A DNA stretch of 62,334 nt from Bradyrhizobium sp. (GTDB lineage Bacteria > Pseudomonadota > Alphaproteobacteria > Rhizobiales > Xanthobacteraceae), in the NCBI GenBank assembly GCA_028290305.1, contig JAQGKC010000094.1, positions 1 through 62,334 of the forward strand. The letters run 5' to 3'. Made by a program: the position numbers and the translations under genes. Positions 8,228 to 17,386 of the stretch are shown in pieces (the first letter of the stretch is position 1; each line of letters starts with the position of its first letter). The notes below the pieces were generated by a model that was not told where the DNA came from, did no database searches, and worked only from the letters and a program-made list of their open reading frames with translations.

Positions 8228-9205
8228 ATGAGGACAGGGCGCATCGGCGTAATGATCGGCGCGTGGCTGACGCTTCTGGTGGCACCCAACGCAGCCATGG
8301 CGCAGGAGAGCTTTCCCGATCACCCGATACGCATGGTCATCCCCTATTCGGCCGGCAGCGTGGTCGACGTGTTCGGGCGCATCGTCGCGCAAAACATGGC
8401 TGCGCAATGGAACGGATCGATCATCCTCGAATCCAAATCCGGCGCCAACGGATCGATTGCCGCGGAGGAAGTCGCGCGCGCCGCGCCGGACGGATACACG
8501 TGGCTGATGGTGACGACATTCTTTACCGCGAGCCCGTCGCTGAACGTCAGCTTGCGCTGGGATCCCGTGCGCGATTTCATCCCGATCGGGCAGGTCTGCC
8601 GAGCCCCGAATTTCTTCATCGTCCCCACCACATTGCCGGTGAAGAGCGTGGCCGAATATGTAGCGCTGGCCAGGGAGAAACCCGGCAAGCTGAACTACAG
8701 CCACCCCGGCAAGGGATCGACCGGGCATCTCGGTTTCGAACTGTTCAAACGGTTGGCCGGGATCGACGTCACCGCCGTCGGCTATCGCGGCTATCCGCAG
8801 ATGGTGGCGGATATCGGAAGCGGCCTGATCACATCGAGCTTCCTGTCCGCCAACCAGGCGCTGGCGCAGGTGCAGACCGGCACCATCCGGATCATCGGCG
8901 CGATCAATGACGGCCGCTCGAAGTATTTCCCTGATGTGCCGACCTTGGCGGAGCAGGGTTTTGCCGAGGCCCAGGTGATGCCGTGGTTCGGTATCGTCGT
9001 GCCGGCGGGCACGCCCCAGCCGATCGTCGACCGCATCAGCAAGGCGCTGGAAGCAGCGCTCGCGACACCCGACGTGCAGCAGAAACTCGACATCGCCGGA
9101 TGCGAGCCGAAGGGCGCGCCGCCTGCGCAGTTCGCCGGCATCATCAAGGCCGACGTCGCGCTGTGGGCGAAGGTCGTCAAGGATGCCGGCATCCCGCCGG
9201 ATTGA
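8228..9205 (+). CDS. Tripartite tricarboxylate transporter substrate-binding protein (Bug family)
   Basis: A 325-residue periplasmic solute receptor. I chose the ATG at 8228 because it follows a purine-rich GGGCAGGGGC region and places a signal peptide at residues 1-23 with cleavage after ALA-like AMA before QESFPDHPIR. The mature protein opens with PIRMVIPYSAGS, the usual Bug start, and has the two-lobed family length. No TctA/TctB membrane subunits lie next to it, so it is an orphan Bug receptor, as is common in this group. The ligand is unknown, usually a carboxylate. Confidence 0.9.
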   Translation: MRTGRIGVMIGAWLTLLVAPNAAMAQESFPDHPIRMVIPYSAGSVVDVFGRIVAQNMAAQWNGSIILESKSGANGSIAAEEVARAAPDGYTWLMVTTFFTASPSLNVSLRWDPVRDFIPIGQVCRAPNFFIVPTTLPVKSVAEYVALAREKPGKLNYSHPGKGSTGHLGFELFKRLAGIDVTAVGYRGYPQMVADIGSGLITSSFLSANQALAQVQTGTIRIIGAINDGRSKYFPDVPTLAEQGFAEAQVMPWFGIVVPAGTPQPIVDRISKALEAALATPDVQQKLDIAGCEPKGAPPAQFAGIIKADVALWAKVVKDAGIPPD

Positions 9206-9320
9206 GATCAAAACGGGGCCCATTAGCTCTGTACTACGGGTATCATGGGGTTCTGGGCCGGTTCCCCTAGGGGTGGATTCCAGCGTATAAAGTGGACTGC
9301 TTGGAGCCGGTTCCGAACCC

Positions 9321-11996
9321 ATGCCCTTTGCCGCCATTGTCCAACGGATACGGTCGTTCTCGCTTTCGATCGGCCAATTGACCTTTGGCAGCTTCATGCT
9401 GTTGCTGGCCGTCATCACGGCGACCAGCGTGGCCAGCGTCATCGCCATCAGGCACGTCGATTCGACCTTTGCCGAGCTTCAGCGGCTGCAGGATGTCGGC
9501 GATCTGGCCGAGGAGATCGACCGGCGCATGAACGAGCTGCGGCTTGCAGCCCGCGATTTCGTGACCGATCCGAACGCCAGACCTGACCGGGTTGGAGAAG
9601 CGGCCTCGGCATTGAGCGAGCTGCTGAAGAAGACGCGTCTGGAACTTGCCCCCGAGCAGCAGGGGATGATCGACGGTGTTACGGCCCGGCTCCAGAACTA
9701 CCGCGATGGGATCGAGCGCGTCACCGCATTGATTGCACGCCGCACCGAACTGGTTGCGGCATTGCCACAAACGCGCGAGCGGTTCGAGGCGGCGATCGCC
9801 CAAGTGACTGACCGGGCCACGGCCAGAAGCCTGTTCCGGGCACAGAATCAGATCGCCGCGGCCTTGCTGGCGCACGACCCTGTGTCTGCCGAGCAGTCCG
9901 CGCAGCGCATGCGGGCGCTGTCGATCGACGATCCAATGCTTCGTTCCGCGGCCGACGCCTATGCCGGCGCGATCAGTTCGATCTCGGAGACGGAAGCTGA
10001 AATTGCCAAGCTCGATAAGGAAGTACTGGGCACCGAAGGCCGGCAGATCGGACGGGTGACCGAATTGTTGCGCGATCTGAGTGCGCGCAGAGGCCGCGAG
10101 TTGGCCAGCGATTTCGCCAGGACGCTTGCCGACGACAATTGGCAAAGCATTATCCTGGGAATTGCGGGGTTGCTGATCGGGGTGGTCGCGGCGCTGTTTG
10201 TGGTGCGGCGGACGGTCCGCCCACTCAAAGCCATCGCCAAGGCCATCCGCGCGCTCGCCGGGGGCGAGAAGCATACCTCCATTCCCGCAACCGATGTCAG
10301 GAACGAGATCGGTGACATCGCCCGCGCCGCCGAGGTGTTCCGCCGCTCGCTGGTCGATGCCGACGCGGCGCGCGAGGCGGCTATCCACGCTTTGGCCGAG
10401 CAGCGGCTCGCCGAGGAAAGCTATCGCAAGCTGTTCGAAGGCTCGGTGGACGGAATTTATGTGACGACGCCGGCCGGTGCGCTGCTCAACGCCAACCCGG
10501 CGCTGGCGCGGATGATGGGATATGAGACGCCGGATGATTTGATCCGCGGCATCGAAGATATCGCGCACAACGTCTACGTTCATCCGGCGGCGCGCGCGGA
10601 ATACCAGTCGCTGATGGAACGCGATGGTGTGGTGCGCGAATTCGAATACCAGGTGCGCCAGCGCAGCGGTGCGATTCTCTGGCTCTCCGACAGCGCCACC
10701 GTCGTGCGCGACGATTCAGGCGAGGTCATCCGCTATGAAGGCACGGTGCGCGACATCACGGATCAGAAACGCGCCGAGGATGCGATCGCCGAAGGCCGGC
10801 GGCTGCTGCAGCAGGTGATCGACACCGTGCCCGCGGTGATCAACGTCAAGGACAAACAGCTCCGCTACGTCCTGATGAACCGCTACATGGCCGGCATTTT
10901 CGATATCGAGCCGGCGGACGCGATCGGCCACACCACCACCGACCTGATGTCGCGCTACGGCGCGCGAAAGACCGACGAAAACGACAGGCGGGTGCTGGAG
11001 GCGGGCAGGGGGCTCGGATTTTACGAAGAGGAATATCTGGATTCCTCCGGCAATTTGCGGCAATGGCTGGTCAACAAGCTTCCGCTTCTCGATGCCGACG
11101 GCGAGATCGAAAACATCGTTACTGTCGCGCTCGACATCGGTGAGCGCAAGCGCGGCGAACTGGAGATGCGGAAAGCAAAGGATGCCGCCGAAGCTGCATT
11201 GCGCAACCTGCGGGAGACCCAGAACTCGCTGATCGAGGCGGAAAAGCTCGCAGCCCTCGGGCGGCTGGTGGCGGGCGTCGCCCACGAGGTGAACAACCCC
11301 GTCGGTATCAGCCTGACCGTCGCCTCGTCGCTGGAGCGCAAGACTGCATTGTTCGCTGGCGAAGTGGCGCGCGGCGATCTCAGGCGATCCCGCCTGAATG
11401 AATTTCTTGAGACCAGCCGCGATGCGTCGTCGCAACTGGTGGCCAACCTCAACCGCGCGGCCGAACTGATCCAGTCGTTCAAGCAGGTCGCCGCCGACCG
11501 CAATTACTCGGATCAGCGCAGCTTCGATCTGGGCGATCTGACCGAGCAGGTGGTGATGAGCCTGCGGCCCGGCTTGCGAAAGCACCATCTGACGCTCAAC
11601 GTCGACTGCCAGCCCAATCTCACCATGAACAGCTATCCCGGTCCTTATGGACAGGTGCTCACCAATCTGTTCCTCAATGCGGTCGCGCACGCTTTTCCGG
11701 ATGGCAGGCCCGGCGCCGTCGACATCCAGGTGCGGGAGTCCGGCAAGGACAATGTCGAAATCATTTTTGCCGACGATGGTTGCGGCATGAGTCTCGACGT
11801 CCGGCGCCGCGCGTTCGATCCGTTCTTCACGACGCGCCGTGACCAGGGTGGCACCGGGCTCGGCCTGCATATCGTCTATAGTATCGTGACCAACCGTCTG
11901 GGCGGCCGGCTCGACCTCGATTCCCAGCCCGGCAGGGGCACCCGAATCCAGATCATCCTGCCCCGGATTGCGCCGCTGGAGCAGGCGGCCGAATAG
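9321..11996 (+). CDS. Membrane PAS sensor histidine kinase
   Basis: An 891-residue kinase. TM1 covers about residues 15-45; a helical periplasmic sensor region follows (about 46-270), then TM2 (about 275-297), HAMP (about 297-345), PAS1 (about 370-485) and PAS2 (about 490-610), joined by a coiled coil. The phospho-acceptor is H655 in AGVAHEVNNPVG, and the ATPase domain carries DDGCGM, FDPFFTTR and GTGLGLHI. There is no receiver domain and no response regulator beside it, so the partner must be elsewhere. The HEVNNP H-box belongs to the HPK4-type class found in metabolite and redox sensors. Downstream is a short gap and a convergent gene. Confidence 0.93.
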   Translation: MPFAAIVQRIRSFSLSIGQLTFGSFMLLLAVITATSVASVIAIRHVDSTFAELQRLQDVGDLAEEIDRRMNELRLAARDFVTDPNARPDRVGEAASALSELLKKTRLELAPEQQGMIDGVTARLQNYRDGIERVTALIARRTELVAALPQTRERFEAAIAQVTDRATARSLFRAQNQIAAALLAHDPVSAEQSAQRMRALSIDDPMLRSAADAYAGAISSISETEAEIAKLDKEVLGTEGRQIGRVTELLRDLSARRGRELASDFARTLADDNWQSIILGIAGLLIGVVAALFVVRRTVRPLKAIAKAIRALAGGEKHTSIPATDVRNEIGDIARAAEVFRRSLVDADAAREAAIHALAEQRLAEESYRKLFEGSVDGIYVTTPAGALLNANPALARMMGYETPDDLIRGIEDIAHNVYVHPAARAEYQSLMERDGVVREFEYQVRQRSGAILWLSDSATVVRDDSGEVIRYEGTVRDITDQKRAEDAIAEGRRLLQQVIDTVPAVINVKDKQLRYVLMNRYMAGIFDIEPADAIGHTTTDLMSRYGARKTDENDRRVLEAGRGLGFYEEEYLDSSGNLRQWLVNKLPLLDADGEIENIVTVALDIGERKRGELEMRKAKDAAEAALRNLRETQNSLIEAEKLAALGRLVAGVAHEVNNPVGISLTVASSLERKTALFAGEVARGDLRRSRLNEFLETSRDASSQLVANLNRAAELIQSFKQVAADRNYSDQRSFDLGDLTEQVVMSLRPGLRKHHLTLNVDCQPNLTMNSYPGPYGQVLTNLFLNAVAHAFPDGRPGAVDIQVRESGKDNVEIIFADDGCGMSLDVRRRAFDPFFTTRRDQGGTGLGLHIVYSIVTNRLGGRLDLDSQPGRGTRIQIILPRIAPLEQAAE

Positions 11997-12027
11997 CCTG
12001 TCTGATGCCCTGCCTAAGATGCCCTGC

Positions 12028-12375
12028 CTAATTGGCCTCGGCCAGAAAGCGCAGCGTCGCTTTGAAGATCTGGCTGGCCTTGCCCACAAGCGCCGTCCCA
12101 TCCATGACAGCCGACTTGTCGGTGAATGTGCCGGAGACGCCGACGCCGACCGGGGCAGGTCCGCCGAATAGCGGATTTACATCGGGACTGCTGGTATGGC
12201 GCTGGACCAGCACTTCGCCCTTGAAGGTATTGCCCTTCGCCGTATAGCTGCCGGTGTAAAACAGATAGGCATCGCCGCCGAGGATCTTGCCATCCCGGAA
12301 CATGACCACACCGCTGCCCTTGCCGGAACGACCGTCCTGCAGGCTGACGTGGATGGAATATAGGCCGTTCTTCAT
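12028..12375 (-). CDS. GrlR-like regulatory protein
   Basis: A 115-residue protein beginning MKNGLYSIHVSLQDG, with the GrlR-family pattern of a small beta-barrel (KGSGVVMFRDGKILGGDAY, FTGSYT-type strands, FKGEVLVQRHT). The start at 12375 is set by this conserved N terminus; the open frame extends further upstream without similarity. GrlR is known as a repressor partner of the type III secretion activator GrlA, but no secretion genes are visible here. Rhizobial homologues are common orphans, so the function is open. Confidence 0.75.
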   Translation of the reverse strand: MKNGLYSIHVSLQDGRSGKGSGVVMFRDGKILGGDAYLFYTGSYTAKGNTFKGEVLVQRHTSSPDVNPLFGGPAPVGVGVSGTFTDKSAVMDGTALVGKASQIFKATLRFLAEAN

Positions 12376-12606
12376 GACGCCCCGGTTTACCGCTCCGTCG
12401 TTGCGGAGGTCGTGCCCTGTTATGCCAAAGTCGTATGCTCGGTCAACGCGGCAGGTTGGCCGCAGGCATTCCTGTTGCAAGTAAACTTTCCGGAATACAG
12501 CGATGCTGCATGACAATGGCATGACAGTCAGATGACAGAAAACTGGCCTGCGTGGCTGACCGTGGCTTGAACCGCCGCCCCGAATGCGTGCTCGCGCGGT
12601 CTCTGC

Positions 12607-12990
12607 TCAGGCGTATTTCTTGTCACGCTCCAGCAGTTCGACCGAGATGCCCTGCGGCCCGCGGATGAAGCAGATGCGGACGCCCGGCCGAATCGTGGTC
12701 GGCTCCTTCGTGAACTCCACACCCTTGGCCTTGATCTCGGCGGCCACCGCGTCGATGTCCTTTACCGTCAGACCGAAATGATCGAGCCCCTGATAGGGCG
12801 TCACCGGCGGCGTGTTGACACCGTCGCCCGCTGTGACCGGCGCGACGAAGACATTGGCGCCGCCGAGCTTGACGTCAATCCGGCCGGGGCCGCGGATGAT
12901 CACGCCGCCGAGGACATCCTCAAGCCAGGCCGCAGTCGCCTCCGGATCGGGACTGCGCAAATGGACATGATCCCAGGTGACGATCGGCAT
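12607..12990 (-). CDS. VOC-family (glyoxalase/dioxygenase fold) protein
   Basis: A 127-residue single VOC protein. The ATG at 12990 follows AAGGGGAGACCACG, a strong ribosome site. Paired beta-alpha-beta-beta-beta modules are visible: WDHVHLRSPDPEATAAWLEDVLGG and LDHFGLTVKDIDAVAAEIKAKG, with metal-ligand candidates H8, H/E in the second half and a final E (ISVELLE). It is probably a metal-dependent lyase, isomerase or dioxygenase, or a drug-binding relative; the substrate is not predictable. It is transcribed away from the next gene. Confidence 0.85.
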   Translation of the reverse strand: MPIVTWDHVHLRSPDPEATAAWLEDVLGGVIIRGPGRIDVKLGGANVFVAPVTAGDGVNTPPVTPYQGLDHFGLTVKDIDAVAAEIKAKGVEFTKEPTTIRPGVRICFIRGPQGISVELLERDKKYA

Positions 12991-13294
12991 CGTGGTCTCC
13001 CCTTGTTCTTTATACGTCGCTCGCTGCGACGCTCCGGTTGGCGGTCGATGTTTTAGCGGTCGCATTCCCGCGTGGCCATCCCCCTTCAGCCCGTCACGGA
13101 GCCAGATGCCGGTGGATCCGATATTGTTGTGTCCGGATGCAACCATTTCCGGCTTCATGGATTGATGGAACAGCGGCGGAACCGCGCAATCGGCAGTCGT
13201 GTTTGGAGCCGTGCGGTGTAATGCCCGTGCGGCTCTTTTGCTGTGCGCTGCAACAGGTCAAATCCGTTTTGCCGGGCCGTCGATGGTATGACAA

Positions 13295-13903
13295 ATGAAT
13301 ACCGGGCTGTACCGCATTGAATTGACGAGGCTCGCAAAGCTCCCCGGGTTCGCCGGGATACGCGGCAGTTTCTCGGATCGCCCGGAAGAAACGGCCAAAT
13401 ACTTCAAACCGCGATTTGTCTGGCTGGCGGCCGCGCTGATGGCTGGATTTGGGGCATGGACGCTGTTGTCCGGCCGTGCCAGCAACACCGCCGAGAGCGA
13501 ACCGGTGCAGCTGGCGGCTGCTGTTGCGACCGAACCGGCGAAATCGCCGGCTGCGGATTCCGCGCCGGAAGAATCCCTGTCCAATCCGGTGGCCGCGCCT
13601 GTGGAAACAGCGCCGGTCGATGGACTGAAGATTTCATCGCAATCCTGGCGCCGGGGCGGGCTCGGATCGAATGCCCTGGTCACGTTCACACTCCGCAACG
13701 GCAACGATTACGCGGTTCGGGATATCGAGATTTCCTGCGCCTTTGCCCGCAGGGACGGAAGTCATCTGACCGACCGCAAACGCACGATTCATGACACCGT
13801 CAATATGAAAAGCCGCAGAACCTTTGCCCGCATGCACGTTGGCTTTGTCAACGTCAACGCCGCTAGAGCGAAGTGCTCGCTCGTGACAGCCAGCCGCACC
13901 TAG
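13295..13903 (+). CDS. Hypothetical membrane-anchored protein
   Basis: 202 residues with no recognised family. The N-terminal ~40 residues are basic and cytoplasmic, one membrane segment lies at about residues 43-60 (WLAAALMAGFGAWTLL), then comes an Ala/Pro/Glu-rich spacer and a C-terminal beta-rich domain from about residue 110 (VTFTLRNGNDYAVRDIEISC). That domain resembles extracellular immunoglobulin-like or FxLYD folds that sense or bind in the periplasm. It stands alone. Coding is supported by length and codon bias. Confidence 0.65.
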   Translation: MNTGLYRIELTRLAKLPGFAGIRGSFSDRPEETAKYFKPRFVWLAAALMAGFGAWTLLSGRASNTAESEPVQLAAAVATEPAKSPAADSAPEESLSNPVAAPVETAPVDGLKISSQSWRRGGLGSNALVTFTLRNGNDYAVRDIEISCAFARRDGSHLTDRKRTIHDTVNMKSRRTFARMHVGFVNVNAARAKCSLVTASRT

Positions 13904-14054
13904 CGGTATTCCGGGAGCGGCGGCGACCGCGCTTACGTTATTGTTAACGGTAACTTGATTGTTAGACCAAGCCAGGTTGCGCTTGGAACCAATCATACCA
14001 TCTTACAGTTAGGCAAACGATCCGCACGGTCGGCGCGGATGGAGCGATGCTGAA

Positions 14055-14507
14055 ATGCCCCTGGCGCGATATTTTCTCTTTGTCGGCGCAGCGTTGCTCA
14101 CGCTGCTGTTTATTTCGAATGCCTACCTGCCGAAATTGCCGGTAACGGACAAGACCGAGGCCGCGGCCGATCTGCCCACGATACGGATTCATTCCGACCG
14201 GAAATGGCCGGAGCGCGTTGTTTTCGATACCAGCATTGCCCCGGTCGCCCCGGTGCAGCTCGCGAAGACGGAGCCTGTGGTCTCGCCCCCGGCGACGGTT
14301 GCCGACGTCTCGGCAAAGGCGCACGTGCGGGATTCGTTTGCGCAGCTTCAGCCGTCCGATCTCAACCAGCCATCCGATCTTAAAAAGCCGGAGGTGGCGC
14401 CGAAGCCGCAACGGAAACGCAAAATTGCAAAAAGGCGCGTTGCTCCGCCGACGGTGCAGGTTGCGCAACAACCGCTGTTTGGCTTTTTCGCCAACAATAC
14501 CTGGTGA
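14055..14507 (+). CDS. Hypothetical exported or membrane-anchored basic protein
   Basis: 150 residues. An N-terminal hydrophobic segment (FLFVGAALLTLLFISNAYL, residues 7-25) is a signal anchor or signal peptide. The rest is low-complexity, Pro/Ala/Lys-rich, with a duplicated DLNQPSDLKKP element and a strongly basic stretch (PKPQRKRKIAKRRV) before the C-terminal LFGFFANNTW. GGAG lies upstream of the ATG. No function can be assigned; such proteins are frequent in this genus. Confidence 0.6.
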   Translation: MPLARYFLFVGAALLTLLFISNAYLPKLPVTDKTEAAADLPTIRIHSDRKWPERVVFDTSIAPVAPVQLAKTEPVVSPPATVADVSAKAHVRDSFAQLQPSDLNQPSDLKKPEVAPKPQRKRKIAKRRVAPPTVQVAQQPLFGFFANNTW

Positions 14508-14583
14508 GCCAATATCTGGTGAACTGAATCGCGCTGCGCTCGGGTGAACCGCAATCCGCGTCGGGCATGGTTCCAATAATTTC

Positions 14584-14832
14584 TCAGCAGCCGCGGCAGA
14601 TGCTTTTGAGCTTGGCGTTCAACAGCTTGTCACGGTCATCCGACGCAGCCTTGATATAGGCGTCATTGCCGTGGCGGCGACCGCCCGTGAATTCCGCTCC
14701 GTGCATTCCCTGGCCCGCGAAGCTCCGGCCAGTTCCATGATTGCCCCGTGCTTCAGTCGGCGGCATTGATGCCGTCAGAAATGCCAGCCCGAAGGTGACC
14801 ACGACAACAGCCGGTCGCACCGCGCGCGCCAT
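14584..14832 (-). CDS. Hypothetical secreted protein
   Basis: 82 residues from the ATG at 14832, which has GGAG 10 nt upstream; an ATG at 14859 would add nine residues. A signal peptide is visible (RPAVVVVTFGLAFLTASMPPTEA). The mature part is Gly/His-rich, then charged (YIKAASDDRDKLLNAKLKSICRGC), ending with two cysteines separated by R and G. No known family. Confidence 0.6.
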   Translation of the reverse strand: MARAVRPAVVVVTFGLAFLTASMPPTEARGNHGTGRSFAGQGMHGAEFTGGRRHGNDAYIKAASDDRDKLLNAKLKSICRGC

Positions 14833-14942
14833 TTCAAACGATCTCCGCCGTTGCGTCATCCGGGTATGATAGCGGGTCTCACGGCGGAATCGAGGCGGGC
14901 GCAACACGCGGGTTTGGCGACACCTCGCGAAATTTGGCTTTC

Positions 14943-14970
14943 AAGAAAAATGGCCCCGGTTAAGGGGCCA
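14943..14970 (-). terminator. Rho-independent terminator for the His-rich peptide gene
   Basis: On the minus strand a perfect TGGCCCC/GGGGCCA stem with a six-base loop is followed by TTTTTCTTGA, starting about 24 nt after the stop of the decahistidine peptide gene. It is a classic intrinsic terminator. Confidence 0.8.
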
Positions 14971-14993
14971 TCCATCTTACTTCGTTTCTCAGA

Positions 14994-15122
14994 TCACCTG
15001 CCATAATGATGGTGATGGTGGTGGTGATGATGGTGAAACACCCCGGCTTCTGCGCTCGGAATCGAAGAGACAGAGAACGCAATGGCCGCGATCGCGGCCA
15101 ACACGAAAGCAAACTTCTTCAT
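14994..15122 (-). CDS. Small secreted decahistidine peptide
   Basis: A 42-codon gene. AGGGAG stands 8-9 nt before the ATG at 15122. The product has a textbook signal peptide (MKKFAFVLAAIAAIAFSVSS, cleavage probably after SAEA) and a mature part of about 16 residues: GVF, ten consecutive histidines, then YGR. The histidines use mixed CAC/CAT codons, so this is not a simple triplet slip. An intrinsic terminator follows. The pattern implies periplasmic binding of Zn, Ni or Cu; that is inference. The gene has its own ribosome site and terminator, which makes it convincing despite its size. Confidence 0.7.
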   Translation of the reverse strand: MKKFAFVLAAIAAIAFSVSSIPSAEAGVFHHHHHHHHHHYGR

Positions 15123-15753
15123 TAAGATATCTCCCTGGGACTCAAGTGAGTGCGCGGAAGATGGCGAACGCATGTGTTAGCGTCAAACAGAAATTTATGA
15201 ATGGCCGTTCACGATGGAACGCAGAGTTGCAAAGCCAGACACCGCTTGGCCGGAACAGTTTGATCATCGTGTTCACTCGATAGTGAAGCCTTACTCGGCC
15301 TTACAATTCCACCTCGCTGCCTCTGCGCGCTGACGAAATCATCGAGTGATCTTGCGACCAGTGATCTTGCGACGCGACCTCCGACATTGGCCACTGTCTG
15401 CGGCGCTTAGGCAGACATCACAAGTCATCGACACCAAACGAGCATGGTCGGCTTCGGCGCAACCAAGATGCGATGTCGCAATCTCTGGCGCGCGAAGTTG
15501 CGAAGCTGCATTGAGGGACGGATCGCTGAGATCGGCGATCGGCCGGAAAGCCTGGACGCGCAGACCTATCGCAAAAGGCGGCCGCGCTGACGCTGATCAC
15601 ATCGAATCATGAGTTCCGGTTCCACTCTGGCGCGATGCGCTGTGCGCTTGATTCCATCATGCCGTTAGCCTGCGACTGTTGCGGAACAGTGACAGTGTTT
15701 TAGTCAGGACTCAGATACGTTTTCGTACATACTCCCGTTTTCGGAGCATTTTT
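15123..15753. other. Long intergenic region, no convincing gene
   Basis: About 630 bases between the divergent His-rich peptide and porin-like genes. A tandem copy of AGTGATCTTGCGAC occurs at about 15344-15371. Short open frames on both strands lack ribosome sites and family features. It probably holds the promoters of both flanking genes. Confidence 0.5.
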
Positions 15754-16584
15754 ATGAAAAAGCTTTTGCTCGGGGCGACTGTCCTTCTAGCGCTCGGCGT
15801 CGCGCCAGCCCTCGCTGCTGATATGGCCATGAAAGCCGCGCCAGTCGCGCTGCCCTATAATTGGAACGGCTGGTATGTCGGCTTGAACGCCGGAGCCGCC
15901 ATCAATGATTCCAGATACGATCTCGATCCGGCTGGCTGCTTTCTGACCGGTTGCGGGGCGGGCGGAATTCCCGGCAACGCTTTTCGGCAGTTCTCGACCA
16001 AGTTGAACGGCACGGATTTCACCGGCGGCGGGCAGGTCGGCTACAACTATCACTTCACTCCATTGTGGGTTGCGGGTCTCGAAACGGATTTCAACTATAA
16101 CGGACTGCGACAGTCGGACGCCGTTACCCAAGCCTTGGGAGCGCCGCTTTTTGCGCCGAGCACGTTCGTTCATACGGTAACCAGCAGCCTCGATTGGTTT
16201 GGCACGGTGCGTGGTCGCGTCGGCTTCCTGGCTACGCCCAACCTGTTATTGTACGGAACGGGCGGTCTTGCTTATGGACAGGTCAGGTCCTCCAGCGTCG
16301 CAGTGTTTCCGCCTCCCGGACTTGTTGACACCTATGCCGGTTCAACCTCGACCGTACGCGTAGGATGGACGGCGGGTGCTGGCGCCGAGTGGTTGGTGTC
16401 GGGCAGCTGGTCGGTGAAGGCCGAATACCTCTATCTCGACTTGGGCCACGCTGACTACGCAGACGCATGCATCTCCCCGGCAGGAGTTTGCGGTGTCGCG
16501 GCGCCGCCGGCCTATCAGACCAGCGTTACCACGCGTGAGCATATCGCCCGCATCGGCATCAACTATCATTTCCCGCGTTACTGA
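15754..16584 (+). CDS. Outer-membrane beta-barrel protein (Omp25/porin-like family)
   Basis: 276 residues from the ATG at 15754 (MKKLLLGATVLLALGVAPALA, signal peptidase site before ADMAMKAAP). The mature sequence has NWNGWYVGLNAGAA, GGGQVGYNYHF, GVGLETDF-like strands and GTVRGRVGFLATPNLLLYGTGG, and ends YHFPRY, the C-terminal aromatic signature of an eight-stranded outer-membrane barrel. It matches the rhizobial Omp25/Omp31-type family, usually abundant structural or immunogenic barrels. It is monocistronic with a long upstream region. Confidence 0.92.
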   Translation: MKKLLLGATVLLALGVAPALAADMAMKAAPVALPYNWNGWYVGLNAGAAINDSRYDLDPAGCFLTGCGAGGIPGNAFRQFSTKLNGTDFTGGGQVGYNYHFTPLWVAGLETDFNYNGLRQSDAVTQALGAPLFAPSTFVHTVTSSLDWFGTVRGRVGFLATPNLLLYGTGGLAYGQVRSSSVAVFPPPGLVDTYAGSTSTVRVGWTAGAGAEWLVSGSWSVKAEYLYLDLGHADYADACISPAGVCGVAAPPAYQTSVTTREHIARIGINYHFPRY

Positions 16585-16771
16585 ATTCTCTCAAAGACCC
16601 AGAACTTAACAGCCCCGGCATTGGGGCCAAAGTCGGCTGGACGATAAGAGCTGCGATCTCCAAAGGGGCCCCGAGTGGCCCAATTCGGCGAGACAATGCA
16701 TGGGAGAGCGGCCGTCGAGGGCCGTTGCATCATCCCGCCGATGAGAGGTGAGGCCGCTAACGGGGCCGCCT

Positions 16772-17218
16772 CTAAAAGCGTGGTCTTTTCTTACCGTCTA
16801 TCCGCCTCGAACGTCGGGCCGATAGCTGTGCTGCCCTGAACCGATCGCGCAGTTCGTTCAGTTCGCATAACTCAGCAATGAGGTTAGCTGTTACGTCGGC
16901 AACGTCGGCAAGACGCTGTTGAAGATAACCCACTTGAGACCCCACCTGACCAAAGCTGAAATTGCCGGGCGTCGTCGACGTTCCAGAGATCAGGCCAGTT
17001 GAGGTGTCGGGGGTCGTGCCGGCCGGAAGCGAGGCAGCGGAAATCGCATAGCGGTGGGGCGGCGTAGTCCCGCCGCCCAGCGTGCTGGCTTGCGGATAGT
17101 TTTGCCCGACCTGCGTCATCGTGGGCAGCGTGGATGATGGCGTCAAGACCGGCACATATGTATACGCGCCGGTCCCGATACCGCTGCGTGAACAACGACT
17201 TTCCCGCCCCACACCCAA
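16772..17218 (-). pseudogene. Remnant of an Ig-like (He_PIG) adhesin or autotransporter
   Basis: The open frame encodes a piece typical of putative-Ig repeats of large surface proteins: YAISAASLPAGTTPDTST, then GLISGTSTTPGNFSF. The N-terminal side and the Arg-rich C-terminal tail show no similarity to such proteins, and no signal or barrel is present. I therefore read it as a decayed fragment. A GAGGC...GCCTC hairpin lies at about 16747-16772. Confidence 0.4.
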
Positions 17219-17386
17219 GCCCCCCGCCGGCGCGCCGCGTCAGAGCGCGGCGGCGTCCTCTTAAGAAGTCCTTGATGGCGGTTTTGGAAGATGGGGTAAG
17301 GTACGGGAAGTTCTTTGTTTGAATAGGCCTCATTCACCGGCTGAATAAGAGTTGGACGCGCCACAACGCATTGAATTGATTACGTA

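Noticed and set aside
7991..9448. A long minus-strand frame over the Bug gene
   Set aside because: Arg/Asp/Gly-rich, no family, and directly opposite a well-supported CDS.
9267..10583. Minus-strand frame over the sensor kinase
   Set aside because: Antisense artefact of codon bias; the kinase is unambiguous on the plus strand.
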